DNA of 64,000 bases from CAZOOK01 sp964581385 (GTDB taxonomy: Bacteria > Pseudomonadota > Gammaproteobacteria > Nevskiales > Nevskiaceae). Below, piece after piece: positions 25,505 through 33,904 of the stretch (positions are counted from its first letter, which is position 1; each line of letters begins with the position of its first letter). The stretch is from assembly GCA_964581385.1 (NCBI GenBank), contig CAZOOK010000017.1:62001-126000 (forward strand). Reading direction: 5' to 3'. The notes under the pieces were generated by a model. It was not told the origin of the DNA and ran no database searches. It saw nothing but the letters and a program-made list of their open reading frames with translations. A program made the translations under genes and the position numbers.

Positions 25505-26632
25505 GTGGCCGAGTCATCAGCTCAGGACAGAACCGAAGAAGCCACCCCTAAACGCAAGCGCGATGCCCGTAAGCGCGGGCAGGTGCCGCGGTCGCGCGAA
25601 TTGTCGACCGCCGCCGTGGTCGGCGTCGCCGTGCTGATCCTCACCGTATCCGGCTCACGCGTTGCTTCCGGTGCTTTGTCGTTCATGCGTAGCGCGTTGC
25701 ACATCGATGCCGCCATGCTGAGCGAGCCGCGCCAGGCAGCGGTGATCGCAGGTCATCAGCTAAGCCAGGGATTATGGGTGGTGGCGCCGATTCTCGGCGC
25801 GACCATAGCCGCCGCGCTGATTGCGCCGGCGCTGCTCGGTGGCTGGAATTTCAGTATCGAGGCAATTCAGCCAGATTTCTCGCGCGTCAATCCTGCACGC
25901 GGCTTGGGTCGCGTGTTCTCGACACAGGGCCTGTTCGAGCTTGCGAAAAGCGTTGCCAAATTCACGATGCTCGGCGCAGTCGGCGCGGCCTTCGTATGGC
26001 AGCACCGCGCAGAGCTGTCGGGTCTCGGTCTGCAGGCGGCGGACGCGGCGGCTGGCCATGTTTCCCGCCTGGTGATTTCGTGCCTGGGCTGGATGGCGAT
26101 GGCATTGGCGGGCATCGCGGCCGTTGACGCGCCATACCAGCGCTGGAACTACATGAAGCAGCTGCGCATGAGCAAGCAGGAAATCCGCGACGAGTACAAG
26201 CAGAGCGAAGGTCGTCCTGAAGTCAAGGCGAGGATCCGTCGCATCCAGCACGAAATGGCCAAGCGCCGCATGATGGAAAAGGTGCCGACCGCCGATGTTG
26301 TCGTCACTAACCCGACGCACTACGCCGTTGCGCTCAAATACACCTCCGGTTCGATGCGCGCGCCGGTCGTAGTGGCCAAGGGCGCGCATGTGCTCGCTGC
26401 AACCATTCGCGAACTCGCGCAGCACCATCGCATACCGCTGGTGTCAGCGCCGCCACTCGCGCGTGCACTCTACCGCGAGGTCGATCTCGATGCTGAAATC
26501 CCGGTGCCGCTCTATGCAGCGGTGGCACAGGTGCTGACTTATGTTTACCAACTCCGCAAGTGGAGCGGCGGTATACGGCCGCCGGAGCCCGATATCGGCG
26601 ACATTCCGGGTGGCGAGCCCGATCCAGAATAG
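25505..26632 (+). CDS. flhB: Flagellar export switch protein FlhB
   Basis: A 375-residue protein. Four transmembrane helices (about 30-50, 75-105, 140-165, 188-210) are followed by a cytoplasmic domain with the autocleavage motif NPTH (269-272) in VVTNPTHYAVALKY. The N-terminal DRTEEATPKRKRDARKRGQ and the ELAKSVAKFTMLG segment are family signatures. FlhB changes export specificity with FliK. The start GTG 25505 has AGGAG 8 bases upstream, which lies on the terminus of the repeat. flhA does not follow. Confidence 0.97.
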   Translation: MAESSAQDRTEEATPKRKRDARKRGQVPRSRELSTAAVVGVAVLILTVSGSRVASGALSFMRSALHIDAAMLSEPRQAAVIAGHQLSQGLWVVAPILGATIAAALIAPALLGGWNFSIEAIQPDFSRVNPARGLGRVFSTQGLFELAKSVAKFTMLGAVGAAFVWQHRAELSGLGLQAADAAAGHVSRLVISCLGWMAMALAGIAAVDAPYQRWNYMKQLRMSKQEIRDEYKQSEGRPEVKARIRRIQHEMAKRRMMEKVPTADVVVTNPTHYAVALKYTSGSMRAPVVVAKGAHVLAATIRELAQHHRIPLVSAPPLARALYREVDLDAEIPVPLYAAVAQVLTYVYQLRKWSGGIRPPEPDIGDIPGGEPDPE

Positions 26633-26692
26633 AGATTTCAGTCCATTCCATATCTGAACTCTTGCCGTTACCGTTGCGCGCGCCATAGACTC

Positions 26693-26751
26693 CTGGAGCG
26701 AGCGATGCACCTTTGGATCACTGCTATCCAAAGGTGCATCGCTCGCTCCAG
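26693..26751. repeat. Perfect 26-bp inverted repeat, minimal element D
   Basis: The 26 bases 26693-26718 are the exact reverse complement of 26726-26751, separated by CACTGCT. The inner part GGATCACTGC is the conserved junction of the larger elements at 11997 and 56663, so this looks like a copy lacking the inner lobes. It ends 15 bases before ATG 26767. An apparent upstream extension of the next frame to 26713 lies inside it and is not coding. Confidence 0.9.
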
Positions 26752-26766
26752 CACTTGATCGGGGGA

Positions 26767-28218
26767 ATGTTGGTGGAATCGCACTACGACGTTGTCATCG
26801 TCGGGACAGGGTTTGCGGGCAGCTTTTTTCTGATGCGTTACCTGCAGCGAGCTCCGGCGACCGTACGCGTGCTGGTGCTGGAGCGCGGAAGGAACGATAC
26901 GAAAGCATGGCAGTTGCAGAACCGGCGCACGTCCAGCATCGCGCCGGAGGATGTGTTTATCAACCGCACGCCGGAAAAAGAATGGTTGACCAGCCCCGGC
27001 TTCGGCGGCAATTCAAAATGCTGGTGGGGCGGGGCGTCGCGCATGATGCCGGGCGACTTCGCGCTGAAGTCGCGTTACGGCGTCGGCGTGGACTGGCCGC
27101 TGTCATACGATGATCTGGAGACTCACTACGGCGTCGTCGAGGAAACCATGGTGGTATCGGGACCGAGTGACAGCCCGATGCCGCGTTCGCGACCGTTTCC
27201 GCAGCCGCCGCATCGGATGTCGGATCCCGATGAGCTGCTGAAGAAGCATTTTCCGGACGGCTGGTTCCATCCCGCAACCGTGCGTGCGCGTCTGCCGACA
27301 CCCACGCGCGGTGTCTGCTGCGCCACCGGTTACTGCGAGCTGTGTCCGGTGGATGCCAAGTTCACCATCCAAAACGGCCTTGCGCACCTCTACGACGATC
27401 CGCGTGTGACGTTGTTGCTGGAAGCGCCGGTGGATGGCATCGAAACCAGTGGCGGTGTGGCGAGCGCAGTCGTCTATCAACACGAGGGTCGCGCCGCGCG
27501 TGCTTCCAGCGACCTGTTCGTTCTGGCCGCCAGCGCTTTGTTCAATCCGCATATCCTGCTGCGGTCCGGGCTGCACCATCCACTGCTCGGCAAGCGCCTG
27601 CACGAACAGATGCCGGTGGATGTGTCCCTGAACCTGAGTGGCGTGAAGAGCTACAACGGCAGCACCACGATCTGCGGTAACGGATACCTGTTCTATGACG
27701 GAGAGCACCGGCGCGAGCATGCGGCCTGCCTGATTGAAACCTGGAATTCGCCGTTTGCCTACGGCCGCGCGCCGTTGCGCGCCGAGCGCAATCGTTGGAC
27801 CGAGCGTGCTTACATGCGATTCATGTTCGATGACCTGCCGCGCGAAGACAATACGGTTATTGTCAACGCGGAGAATCCGCGCCTCGCGGAGGCTCGCTTC
27901 AACGGCTATTCTGATTACGCGAAGCGCGGCATGGAGCAGATCCCGCGCATGGTCGAAAAGATGGCGCAGGCACTGCCGATCGAGGGTATCGAAAGCATGG
28001 CGATCGGCCGCACCACCGCGCACATCCAGGGAACCGTGGTGATGGGCGACGATCCGGTGACGAGCATCGTCGATCGCCATCTGATCCATCACCAGTTTCG
28101 CAATCTGCTGGTGCTGGGTGCCAGCGCGTTTCCAACTGCCAGCCCCTCGTATCCGACCGTCACCATATCCGCCCTGTCGCTGTGGGCGGCCGATCATTTG
28201 CTGGCCCGAGGAGCTTGA
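26767..28218 (+). CDS. GMC-family FAD-dependent oxidoreductase
   Basis: A 483-residue flavoprotein. The Rossmann dinucleotide motif GTGFAGSFF lies near residues 13-21, with a cofactor-loop segment GFGGNSKCWWGGASR near 80, Cys-rich CCATGYCELCPVDAKF near 185-200, and the C-terminal GMC signature GASAFPTASPSYPTVTISALSLWAADHL. It probably oxidises an alcohol or sugar; substrate is unknown. It has no signal peptide, but the next gene encodes a twin-arginine small protein, a pairing known for membrane-bound dehydrogenases such as gluconate 2-dehydrogenase. No cytochrome subunit is adjacent. Confidence 0.85.
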   Translation: MLVESHYDVVIVGTGFAGSFFLMRYLQRAPATVRVLVLERGRNDTKAWQLQNRRTSSIAPEDVFINRTPEKEWLTSPGFGGNSKCWWGGASRMMPGDFALKSRYGVGVDWPLSYDDLETHYGVVEETMVVSGPSDSPMPRSRPFPQPPHRMSDPDELLKKHFPDGWFHPATVRARLPTPTRGVCCATGYCELCPVDAKFTIQNGLAHLYDDPRVTLLLEAPVDGIETSGGVASAVVYQHEGRAARASSDLFVLAASALFNPHILLRSGLHHPLLGKRLHEQMPVDVSLNLSGVKSYNGSTTICGNGYLFYDGEHRREHAACLIETWNSPFAYGRAPLRAERNRWTERAYMRFMFDDLPREDNTVIVNAENPRLAEARFNGYSDYAKRGMEQIPRMVEKMAQALPIEGIESMAIGRTTAHIQGTVVMGDDPVTSIVDRHLIHHQFRNLLVLGASAFPTASPSYPTVTISALSLWAADHLLARGA

Positions 28219-28219
28219 A

Positions 28220-28651
28220 ATGCTGTCGCGTCGCGGTTTCATGGTATCCGCGCTGGCCGGTTTGTCCGGTCTGTTGGCATGGCAACTCTTCCGCGGTTCG
28301 ATGGAGGACGCTATCGTCTCCATGTTGCGCAAGCGGCTCGACTATCTGACGCTGGACGACAATGGCTTGAACGCATTTGCGCGCGACGCGGTGGCGAACG
28401 GCGTCATCGCTCGTCCCAAGCTCCATTTGATGGCCGCTGCCGGATCGCAATATGCGCGCCTGGTCTCCCCGGGCGCGGGTTACATCGGACACACCGTACG
28501 GCACGGCGAGGAGCGCATCATCAGCGCATACCTGATGTCGAGCGATTTCTTCATCAGCGGTGCCGACATGAGCCGCGTCGTCCGCTATCTCGGCTATTAC
28601 GATCCGCTGCGCCGGCCCTGCGGGAATCCATTCGCGCGCCTAGGCATTTAG
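28220..28651 (+). CDS. Small twin-arginine protein, candidate dehydrogenase subunit
   Basis: A 143-residue protein starting MLSRRGFMVSALAGLSGLLAW, a twin-arginine signal (RRGFM) with a hydrophobic stretch. It follows the GMC oxidoreductase stop by one base and has a GAGGAG ribosome binding site, so the two are almost certainly cotranslated. It resembles in size and layout the small subunit of FAD-dependent gluconate or sorbose type dehydrogenases, which carries the flavoprotein through the Tat pathway. I cannot identify the family with certainty from the body of the protein. Confidence 0.6.
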   Translation: MLSRRGFMVSALAGLSGLLAWQLFRGSMEDAIVSMLRKRLDYLTLDDNGLNAFARDAVANGVIARPKLHLMAAAGSQYARLVSPGAGYIGHTVRHGEERIISAYLMSSDFFISGADMSRVVRYLGYYDPLRRPCGNPFARLGI

Positions 28652-28705
28652 AGTCAATTAACAATAACCCGCTGAAACCTCTCTCTTTGTCGGAAAATTC
28701 CGCCG

Positions 28706-28721
28706 TGGCACACGGCCTGCA
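28706..28721 (+). promoter_or_regulatory. Sigma-54 promoter for the PAS-GGDEF gene
   Basis: TGGCACACGGCCTGCA: GG at 28707-28708 and GC at 28719-28720 with exact N10 spacing; only one base (CTGC for TTGC) departs from the core. The predicted start near 28732 leaves a 25-base leader with a GGGGCGGA ribosome binding site before ATG 28757. Confidence 0.78.
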
Positions 28722-28756
28722 GGGAAGGCTGTAACGACAAGTAATGGGGCGGAAAA

Positions 28757-31171
28757 ATGTCAGCGATCCGTCAGAGCGGCCGTCAACGCCAAGCGGTGGT
28801 GGTACTCGCCGCGGTCGCTGGCCTGTCGTTGCCTGCCGCCTCCGATGCTGCGATCGCCGGGAATCCAAGTGCTGCCACGATGTTGCTGGCCGCTTTAACC
28901 ATTGTTGCTGTCACTACCGCGGCGATATTCGCAGCGAAGTGGATGCACTTGCGCGCGGTCAGCCGTGGTGAGCGCATTCTGATCGGCGCAATGAAAGCTT
29001 GGGGCGACGCCGAACTATTGACGTCAGAGGGGATCGTCGCCTCCACTGGAGAAGTATCGTCACGCAGCGGCGCTGACCGTGCTGGGCGCCACTTCTGGGG
29101 ATTGCGGCCATTTGCTCACGATCCGGCCATTCGTGAGCGCGTGCGCGAGGCAGTGATGGCGGCGGCGCGCGGCGAAACGCCGTGCATCGAAATCGACTTG
29201 CCTGCCAGCCACGGTGAAACGCATACGTTGGAGCTCCGGGTGCGTCCGGCCGCTGGAGTCGGTCGCGTCCGTTATCTGCTCGCGACGACAATGGATGTCA
29301 CTGCGCGCCGCTCGGCCGAGCGGATCGCCGACGAGGTCGCGCGGCAACGCGAGTTCTACCTGCAGCACACGCCGCTGGCGATCATCGAATGGTCGCCCGA
29401 CCTGCGCGTGCGGCGCTGGTCCCGCCACGCGGAAATCATCTTCGGCTGGACCGAAAACGAAGCGCTGGGCCATACCTCGGTGGAGCTCGGAATGAACGCC
29501 GAAGGCGAACGCGTGGCGCGTGCCGATTTGCGTCAAGCTGCGGACGGTAAGCCTACCGGCGTAGCGACCCGCCAGTTCCGTCGCAAGGATGGACGCTGCG
29601 TATGGGTAGAAACGTCCAGTTCCGCAATGCGTGGCAGCGGCGGAGAAATCCAGGCGATCGTAATGCTCGGACACGATGTCACCGAGCGCCATCTGGAAAC
29701 GCTGATGCTGCGCGACAGCGAGCGCCGCTATCGCGGAATTTTTGAGAACGCTGCCGCTGGCTTGGCGTTGCTCGACCGCAACGGTCGCTGGCTTACCGTC
29801 AACGAACATGTGTCACACATCACTGGCTATTCTGCTGAAGAGTTGCTGAAGCTGGACTACCAGTCGATCACGCATCCGGACGATCTGGAGGCTGATATGA
29901 CGCTGGCACGGCAGGTGATGAGCGGAGAGCGTGAGGGCTATCGGCTCGAAAAGCGTTATATCCGCAAGGACGGTTCGCTCGTGTGGATTCTGCTGCACGT
30001 GCAGCGCATCGAGAATTGCGGCGAACGTGCGCCGTGCTTCGTGTCGGTGATCGAGGATATCAGCGAGCGCAAGGCTGCCGAGGAACAATCGCGGGCACTA
30101 TCGGCCAACCTGGAAACACAGGTCGCCACGCGCACCGCCGAACTGGAAACCATGATGCAGCGTGCGCGGTTGCAGCACGCGCAGCTGGCGCTGGCGACGG
30201 ATATGAACGGCTTGCTGCCGGCAGCGCACGACGTGCAGGAAACCGCCGGCATCGTCGCGCGTTATATGCCGCAGGTGTTTCCGAACAGCACCGGAGCGTT
30301 GTATTTCGAGGAAGCGGCGAGCGGACAGTTTGTTTTGCAAGCGCACTGGGGGAGCGGTGATCAATTCTCCACCGCTTTCGATGCTGCGGACTGCTGGGCG
30401 CTGCGCCGCTGCCAGGAACATCGTGTCGACGGCGCGCATGATCCCTTGCGCTGTCGTCATCTCAATGCGGGCATCGTTGCGTCGGTCTGCATTCCGCTCG
30501 TTGCATTGGGCGAAGTCGTCGGCGTGCTCGAATTGGCCTGGAGCGAGCGTTCGGCGGAACCGGACGACGCGCTGTTGCGAACCATCGCCGAACAGGTCGG
30601 GCTCGCGATCAGCAATCTTCATCTGCGCGACGAGCTGCGCAAGCAGGCGTTCTACGATCCTCTGACCGGCCTCTACAATCGTCGCAGTCTCGACGATCAC
30701 CTGCGGCGGCGCGCATCCGAGTGGGCACGCAACCAGCGTGGTTATGGCATCGTGATGATCGATGTCGATCACTTCAAAGCGGTCAACGACCGCTTCGGGC
30801 ATGACGCCGGCGACCAGGTGCTGCGCGAAGTCGCGGCGCTGCTGCGGCGCGTGCTGCGCAACCATGATATTGCGTTCCGCCACGGTGGCGAGGAGTTCTT
30901 GCTGGTGGTGGAGTCGGACGGCGCCGAGGGCGTCATGCAGTGCGCCGAACGCGTCCGTCAGGAGATCGAAACCCTGCGTATGGCCGGCAACGGTCAGATC
31001 CTGCCGGCGCTGACGGTGTCGATCGGCGTTGCCTGCTGTCCCGACGACGGCGAGAACCCGGCGGTCTTGCGCGGTCACGCGGATCAGGCGTTGTACGCCG
31101 CCAAAGCTGCCGGCCGCAATCGCGTGCTCCGGTACCTGCCGGATCCAGGTTCCAATTCGGCGATTGCGTGA
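28757..31171 (+). CDS. PAS/PAS/GAF/GGDEF diguanylate cyclase
   Basis: An 804-residue membrane-anchored signalling enzyme. Two hydrophobic segments (about 13-33 and 40-62) are followed by a PAS-like region (to about 190), PAS (about 195-315, DGRCVWVETSSSAMRG), PAS with PAC (about 318-440, IRKDGSLVWILLHVQRI and SVIEDISERKAAEE), a coiled linker, GAF (about 470-625, NAGIVASVCIPLVALGEVVGVLELAW) and an intact GGDEF (HGGEEFLLVVE) with DPLTGLYNRRSLDDHL and MIDVDHFKAVND. It should make c-di-GMP. The sigma-54 promoter ties it to RpoN. Its stop overlaps the GTG start of the TPR protein. Confidence 0.93.
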   Translation: MSAIRQSGRQRQAVVVLAAVAGLSLPAASDAAIAGNPSAATMLLAALTIVAVTTAAIFAAKWMHLRAVSRGERILIGAMKAWGDAELLTSEGIVASTGEVSSRSGADRAGRHFWGLRPFAHDPAIRERVREAVMAAARGETPCIEIDLPASHGETHTLELRVRPAAGVGRVRYLLATTMDVTARRSAERIADEVARQREFYLQHTPLAIIEWSPDLRVRRWSRHAEIIFGWTENEALGHTSVELGMNAEGERVARADLRQAADGKPTGVATRQFRRKDGRCVWVETSSSAMRGSGGEIQAIVMLGHDVTERHLETLMLRDSERRYRGIFENAAAGLALLDRNGRWLTVNEHVSHITGYSAEELLKLDYQSITHPDDLEADMTLARQVMSGEREGYRLEKRYIRKDGSLVWILLHVQRIENCGERAPCFVSVIEDISERKAAEEQSRALSANLETQVATRTAELETMMQRARLQHAQLALATDMNGLLPAAHDVQETAGIVARYMPQVFPNSTGALYFEEAASGQFVLQAHWGSGDQFSTAFDAADCWALRRCQEHRVDGAHDPLRCRHLNAGIVASVCIPLVALGEVVGVLELAWSERSAEPDDALLRTIAEQVGLAISNLHLRDELRKQAFYDPLTGLYNRRSLDDHLRRRASEWARNQRGYGIVMIDVDHFKAVNDRFGHDAGDQVLREVAALLRRVLRNHDIAFRHGGEEFLLVVESDGAEGVMQCAERVRQEIETLRMAGNGQILPALTVSIGVACCPDDGENPAVLRGHADQALYAAKAAGRNRVLRYLPDPGSNSAIA

Positions 31172-32997
31172 CGGCCTTTGAGAGCTTTGCGGCGAATCCA
31201 ATGACGGAGATCCCGACCACGGTCGAATCGGCAATGCATCGCGGAATCGCTGCACTGGCCGCTGGCGATTGCGAGCGGGCGCTGTGCTGTTTCGACAATG
31301 TGTTGGAGATTGATCCGCGTCATGTCGGCGCACTCGTGCTCGGCGGCGGCGCGCTCGCCGCCGCAGCCCGTCACGAAAGAAGCGCGAGCCTGCTGGATCG
31401 GGCGCTGGCCATCGATCCGCATCAACCTGACGCGCTAGTCTGCCGAGGCATTCTCGCCGGCAATCTCGGTCGTCACAACGAAGCCATCGACTATTTCGAC
31501 CGGCTTCTGGCCATCATCCCTAATCACCTCGTCGCGCTGAGCAACCGTGCGGCCGCGCTCACAAAGTGTGATCGCCATCAGGCGACGCTGGATACGCTCG
31601 AAAGAATTCTCGCAATCGACCCATCGCATATCGACGCGCTCGTTGGCAGTGCTGCCGCGCTTAGCAAGCTCGGGCGTCACGCGCAGGCAATCGCTTTTCT
31701 GGACCGCGCTCTGACGATTGAGCCGCACGGCTCCGACGCGCTTCTATGCCGGGCGCTCGCGCTGGGCCATCTCGAACGTCACGACGAGGCACTGGCGTGT
31801 TTGGACCAAGCGCTCGCGCTTGCGCCGGAGCATGCCGAGGCGCTGGTGAACCGTGGCATTGCGCTTGGAAAACTGCATCGCCGTCATGAGGCGCTGGCCT
31901 GTTTCGAACGGGCGCTGGCGATCGATCTCGAATGTACTGCGGCCCTTGATGGATGTGGTTTCGCGCTGGCCCGGCTGCGCCGCCATCCGGAAGCGTTGGC
32001 GTGCCTGGATAGGGCGCTGACGATTGAGCCGGGACTCGTGCAGACCCGTTACAACCGTGGACTCATCCGTCTCATGACTGGCGATCTGCGCGGTGGTTTC
32101 GCAGATTTCGAAAGTCGCTGGGAATCACCGGCGCTGCTCGGACACGTCGGGCTGAAGACCGCCGCGCCGCTGTGGCTCGGCGACGTGCCGTTGACCGGCA
32201 AGACGATTCTGCTTCACCACGAGCAGGGGCTGGGCGACACGATTCAGTTCGCGCGCTTCGTTCCCCTTGTCGCCCGGTGTGGCGGGCACGTTGTATTCCG
32301 CGTGCCGCGCGTCCTGCTGGATCTGCTGCGCACGCTGCCCGGAGATTTCGATCTCATTTCCGAAGCCGACGCATTGCCGCATCATGACTTCCACTGTCCG
32401 CTGATGAGCCTACCGCTGGCGCTGGGCACGACACTGGCAACGATTCCGGCCGAGATCCCTTACTTCCACGCGGACGCTGTGCAAATGACTGGTTGGAGAA
32501 AGCATCTCGGTCCCACGACGCGAAAGCGGATCGGAATCGTTTGGGCGGGCCGCCAATATCCGCCGATCGATGATCTGCGCGACATGCCACTGGAATCGCT
32601 GAAGCCATTGCTGGATATGGATGCCGATTTCATCAGCCTGCAAAAAGATATTCCGAAGCGCGACCGCGCGACGCTGAACGCGCTGCCGGCACTGGCGCGG
32701 ATGGGCGAGTCCGTGACCGATTTCGCGGACACGGCTGCGCTCGTGGCCAATCTCGATCTCGTGATCGCTGTCGATACTTCCGTTGCGCATCTGGCTGCCG
32801 CGCTTGGCAAGCCGGTCTGGATACTGAATCGATACGCATCCTGCTGGCGCTGGTTTCTTGATCGCCCCGATTCTCCCTGGTATCCCAGCGTCCGCCTGTT
32901 CCGTCAGGAAGTGTTCGCGGACTGGGGCGGCGTAGTCGCGGAAGTCCGGCAGGCGCTGACCGGATTTATGAGCGCCGACGCCGCTCAGCCCGACTAA
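31168..32997 (+). CDS. TPR protein with GT9-like glycosyltransferase domain
   Basis: Up to 609 residues from GTG 31168 (coupled to the previous stop as GTGA); ATG 31201 is the alternative start. Residues about 15-320 are nine or so 34-residue tetratricopeptide repeats (for example RHDEALACLDQALALAPEHAEAL). The C-terminal 280 residues resemble heptosyltransferase-like GT-B domains: LLHHEQGLGDTIQFARFVPLVA, KRIGIVWAGRQYPPID and LVIAVDTSVAHLAAALGKPVW. Such TPR-transferases are often placed near flagellar genes and may glycosylate flagellin; that role is inference here. Operon partner of the diguanylate cyclase. Confidence 0.85.
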   Translation: MTAFESFAANPMTEIPTTVESAMHRGIAALAAGDCERALCCFDNVLEIDPRHVGALVLGGGALAAAARHERSASLLDRALAIDPHQPDALVCRGILAGNLGRHNEAIDYFDRLLAIIPNHLVALSNRAAALTKCDRHQATLDTLERILAIDPSHIDALVGSAAALSKLGRHAQAIAFLDRALTIEPHGSDALLCRALALGHLERHDEALACLDQALALAPEHAEALVNRGIALGKLHRRHEALACFERALAIDLECTAALDGCGFALARLRRHPEALACLDRALTIEPGLVQTRYNRGLIRLMTGDLRGGFADFESRWESPALLGHVGLKTAAPLWLGDVPLTGKTILLHHEQGLGDTIQFARFVPLVARCGGHVVFRVPRVLLDLLRTLPGDFDLISEADALPHHDFHCPLMSLPLALGTTLATIPAEIPYFHADAVQMTGWRKHLGPTTRKRIGIVWAGRQYPPIDDLRDMPLESLKPLLDMDADFISLQKDIPKRDRATLNALPALARMGESVTDFADTAALVANLDLVIAVDTSVAHLAAALGKPVWILNRYASCWRWFLDRPDSPWYPSVRLFRQEVFADWGGVVAEVRQALTGFMSADAAQPD

Positions 32998-32998
32998 A

Positions 32999-33385
32999 TC
33001 ACTCGTCCGGATGATTGCGCATCCAGTCCGCGGTCTGCGAAAACGCCGTGGCTAGACGTTCCTGCAGGATTTCCGCCAGCGCTCGCTCCTGCATCGCCAG
33101 CTGCATGCAATGCAACCATTGATCGCGTTCCGCCGAGCAGATCGCGAAGGGAAGATGCCGCGCGCGCAGACGCGGATGGCCGAAGCGCTGTACGTAGTGG
33201 TCCGGGCCGCCCGACCAGCCGCAGAGAAACCAGAACAGCTTGTCGCGCGAACCTGAGAGATCCGGCGGATGCAAGGCGCGGATACCCGCATGTTCCGGGT
33301 CGCGATCCATATGGTCGTAAAACGCATCGACCAGCGCACGCACTCCTGCTTCGCCGCCGAGCGCTTCAAAAACAGTGGTTGTCAT
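32999..33385 (-). CDS. Group 2 truncated hemoglobin
   Basis: A 128-residue protein starting MTTTVFEALGGEAGVRALVDAFYDHM, as group II truncated globins do. The proximal His segment HPRLRARHLPFAI and the Trp in RDQWLHCMQLAM are the group II marks. These proteins bind oxygen or NO. The start at 33385 is chosen by homology; the open frame extends upstream through the tRNA-Ser gene on the opposite strand, giving a false 72-residue extension. It converges with the TPR gene, one base apart. Confidence 0.92.
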   Translation of the reverse strand: MTTTVFEALGGEAGVRALVDAFYDHMDRDPEHAGIRALHPPDLSGSRDKLFWFLCGWSGGPDHYVQRFGHPRLRARHLPFAICSAERDQWLHCMQLAMQERALAEILQERLATAFSQTADWMRNHPDE

Positions 33386-33481
33386 ATCCGGAGGAAAGAA
33401 ATCGGTCGCGTCATTATGATGCCGCAAAGCGGGCGGGAGACAGGCGACGGCTAAAAGCGCTTCACGTACAATTGCGCCCAC

Positions 33482-33573
33482 GGAGAGGTGTCCGAGCGGT
33501 TGAAGGAGCACGCCTGGAAAGCGTGTATACGGGTCAAACCGTATCGCGGGTTCGAATCCCGCTCTCTCCGCCA
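33482..33573 (+). tRNA. tRNA-Ser (GGA)
   Basis: A 92-base tRNA including encoded CCA (33571-33573). Acceptor arm GGAGAGG pairs with TCTCTCC, the D arm follows TGTCCGAGCGG, the anticodon stem is CACGC/GCGTG with loop CTGGAAA (anticodon GGA, reads UCC/UCU), there is a long class II variable arm (TACGGGTCAAACCGTA), and the T arm is GCGGG-TTCGAAT-CCCGC. Confidence 0.97.
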
Positions 33574-33584
33574 TTATTAAATTT

Positions 33585-33610
33585 AACCCCATGATAGACA
33601 TGGGGTTTTT
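33585..33610 (+). terminator. Intrinsic terminator after tRNA-Ser
   Basis: AACCCCATG (33585-33593) pairs with CATGGGGTT (33599-33607) around a 5-base loop, followed by a T tail to 33610. It lies 12 bases after the tRNA 3' end. Confidence 0.8.
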
Positions 33611-33699
33611 AATTTATGTGGCTCCATTTCCACACTGTAACCCACACTTTGGATATTGCTTGAGGGCGCAAAAAGTCCCCTTTGCGGAACTGCGACGTC

Positions 33700-33858
33700 A
33701 TGCTTGACCCAATCGCATCCCTCGCGTTTTCGATTCAAGCTACGAAAGGCGTGTATAGCGTCCTCCTTGGTTCCGGCATATCGAGGGCCGCCAAGATCCC
33801 CACCGGCTGGGAGATCACTCTCGAACTTGTGCGCAAGGTCGCCGCGCTGCAGAGTGAT
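33700..33858 (+). pseudogene. 5' fragment of a SIR2-like gene
   Basis: From ATG 33700 the frame reads MLDPIASLAFSIQ, then VLLGSGISRAAKIPTGWEIT and LELVRKVAAL. This is the nucleotide-binding start of SIR2-like domain proteins (GSGxSRxAxIPTGWxIT) that are common in phage-defence and toxin-like genes. Similarity stops near residue 53, and the frame then runs into sequence with no family character. A full protein would be several hundred residues, so this is a truncated remnant. It sits 130 bases after a tRNA-Ser, a frequent island attachment site. No integrase is visible. Confidence 0.6.
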
Positions 33859-33904
33859 GACTGTGGGAGTGATTACCGCAGGCGCCGTGAGGGGGAACTC
33901 ATAA

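Noticed and set aside
26713..26766. Earlier GMC oxidoreductase start at 26713
   Set aside because: It falls in the loop and right arm of the perfect inverted repeat. The FAD motif fits a start at 26767.
30940..31167. Upstream extension of the TPR protein to 30940
   Set aside because: It lies in the GGDEF coding region in another frame. The coupled GTG at 31168 or ATG 31201 is the real start.
33386..33601. N-terminal extension of the truncated hemoglobin to 33601
   Set aside because: It passes through tRNA-Ser on the opposite strand (RAGFEPAIRF-like translation is a known tRNA artefact). The globin starts at 33385.
33574..33904. Integrase or phage attachment after tRNA-Ser
   Set aside because: No integrase gene and no clear repeat of the tRNA 3' end were seen; only the SIR2-like fragment hints at an island.
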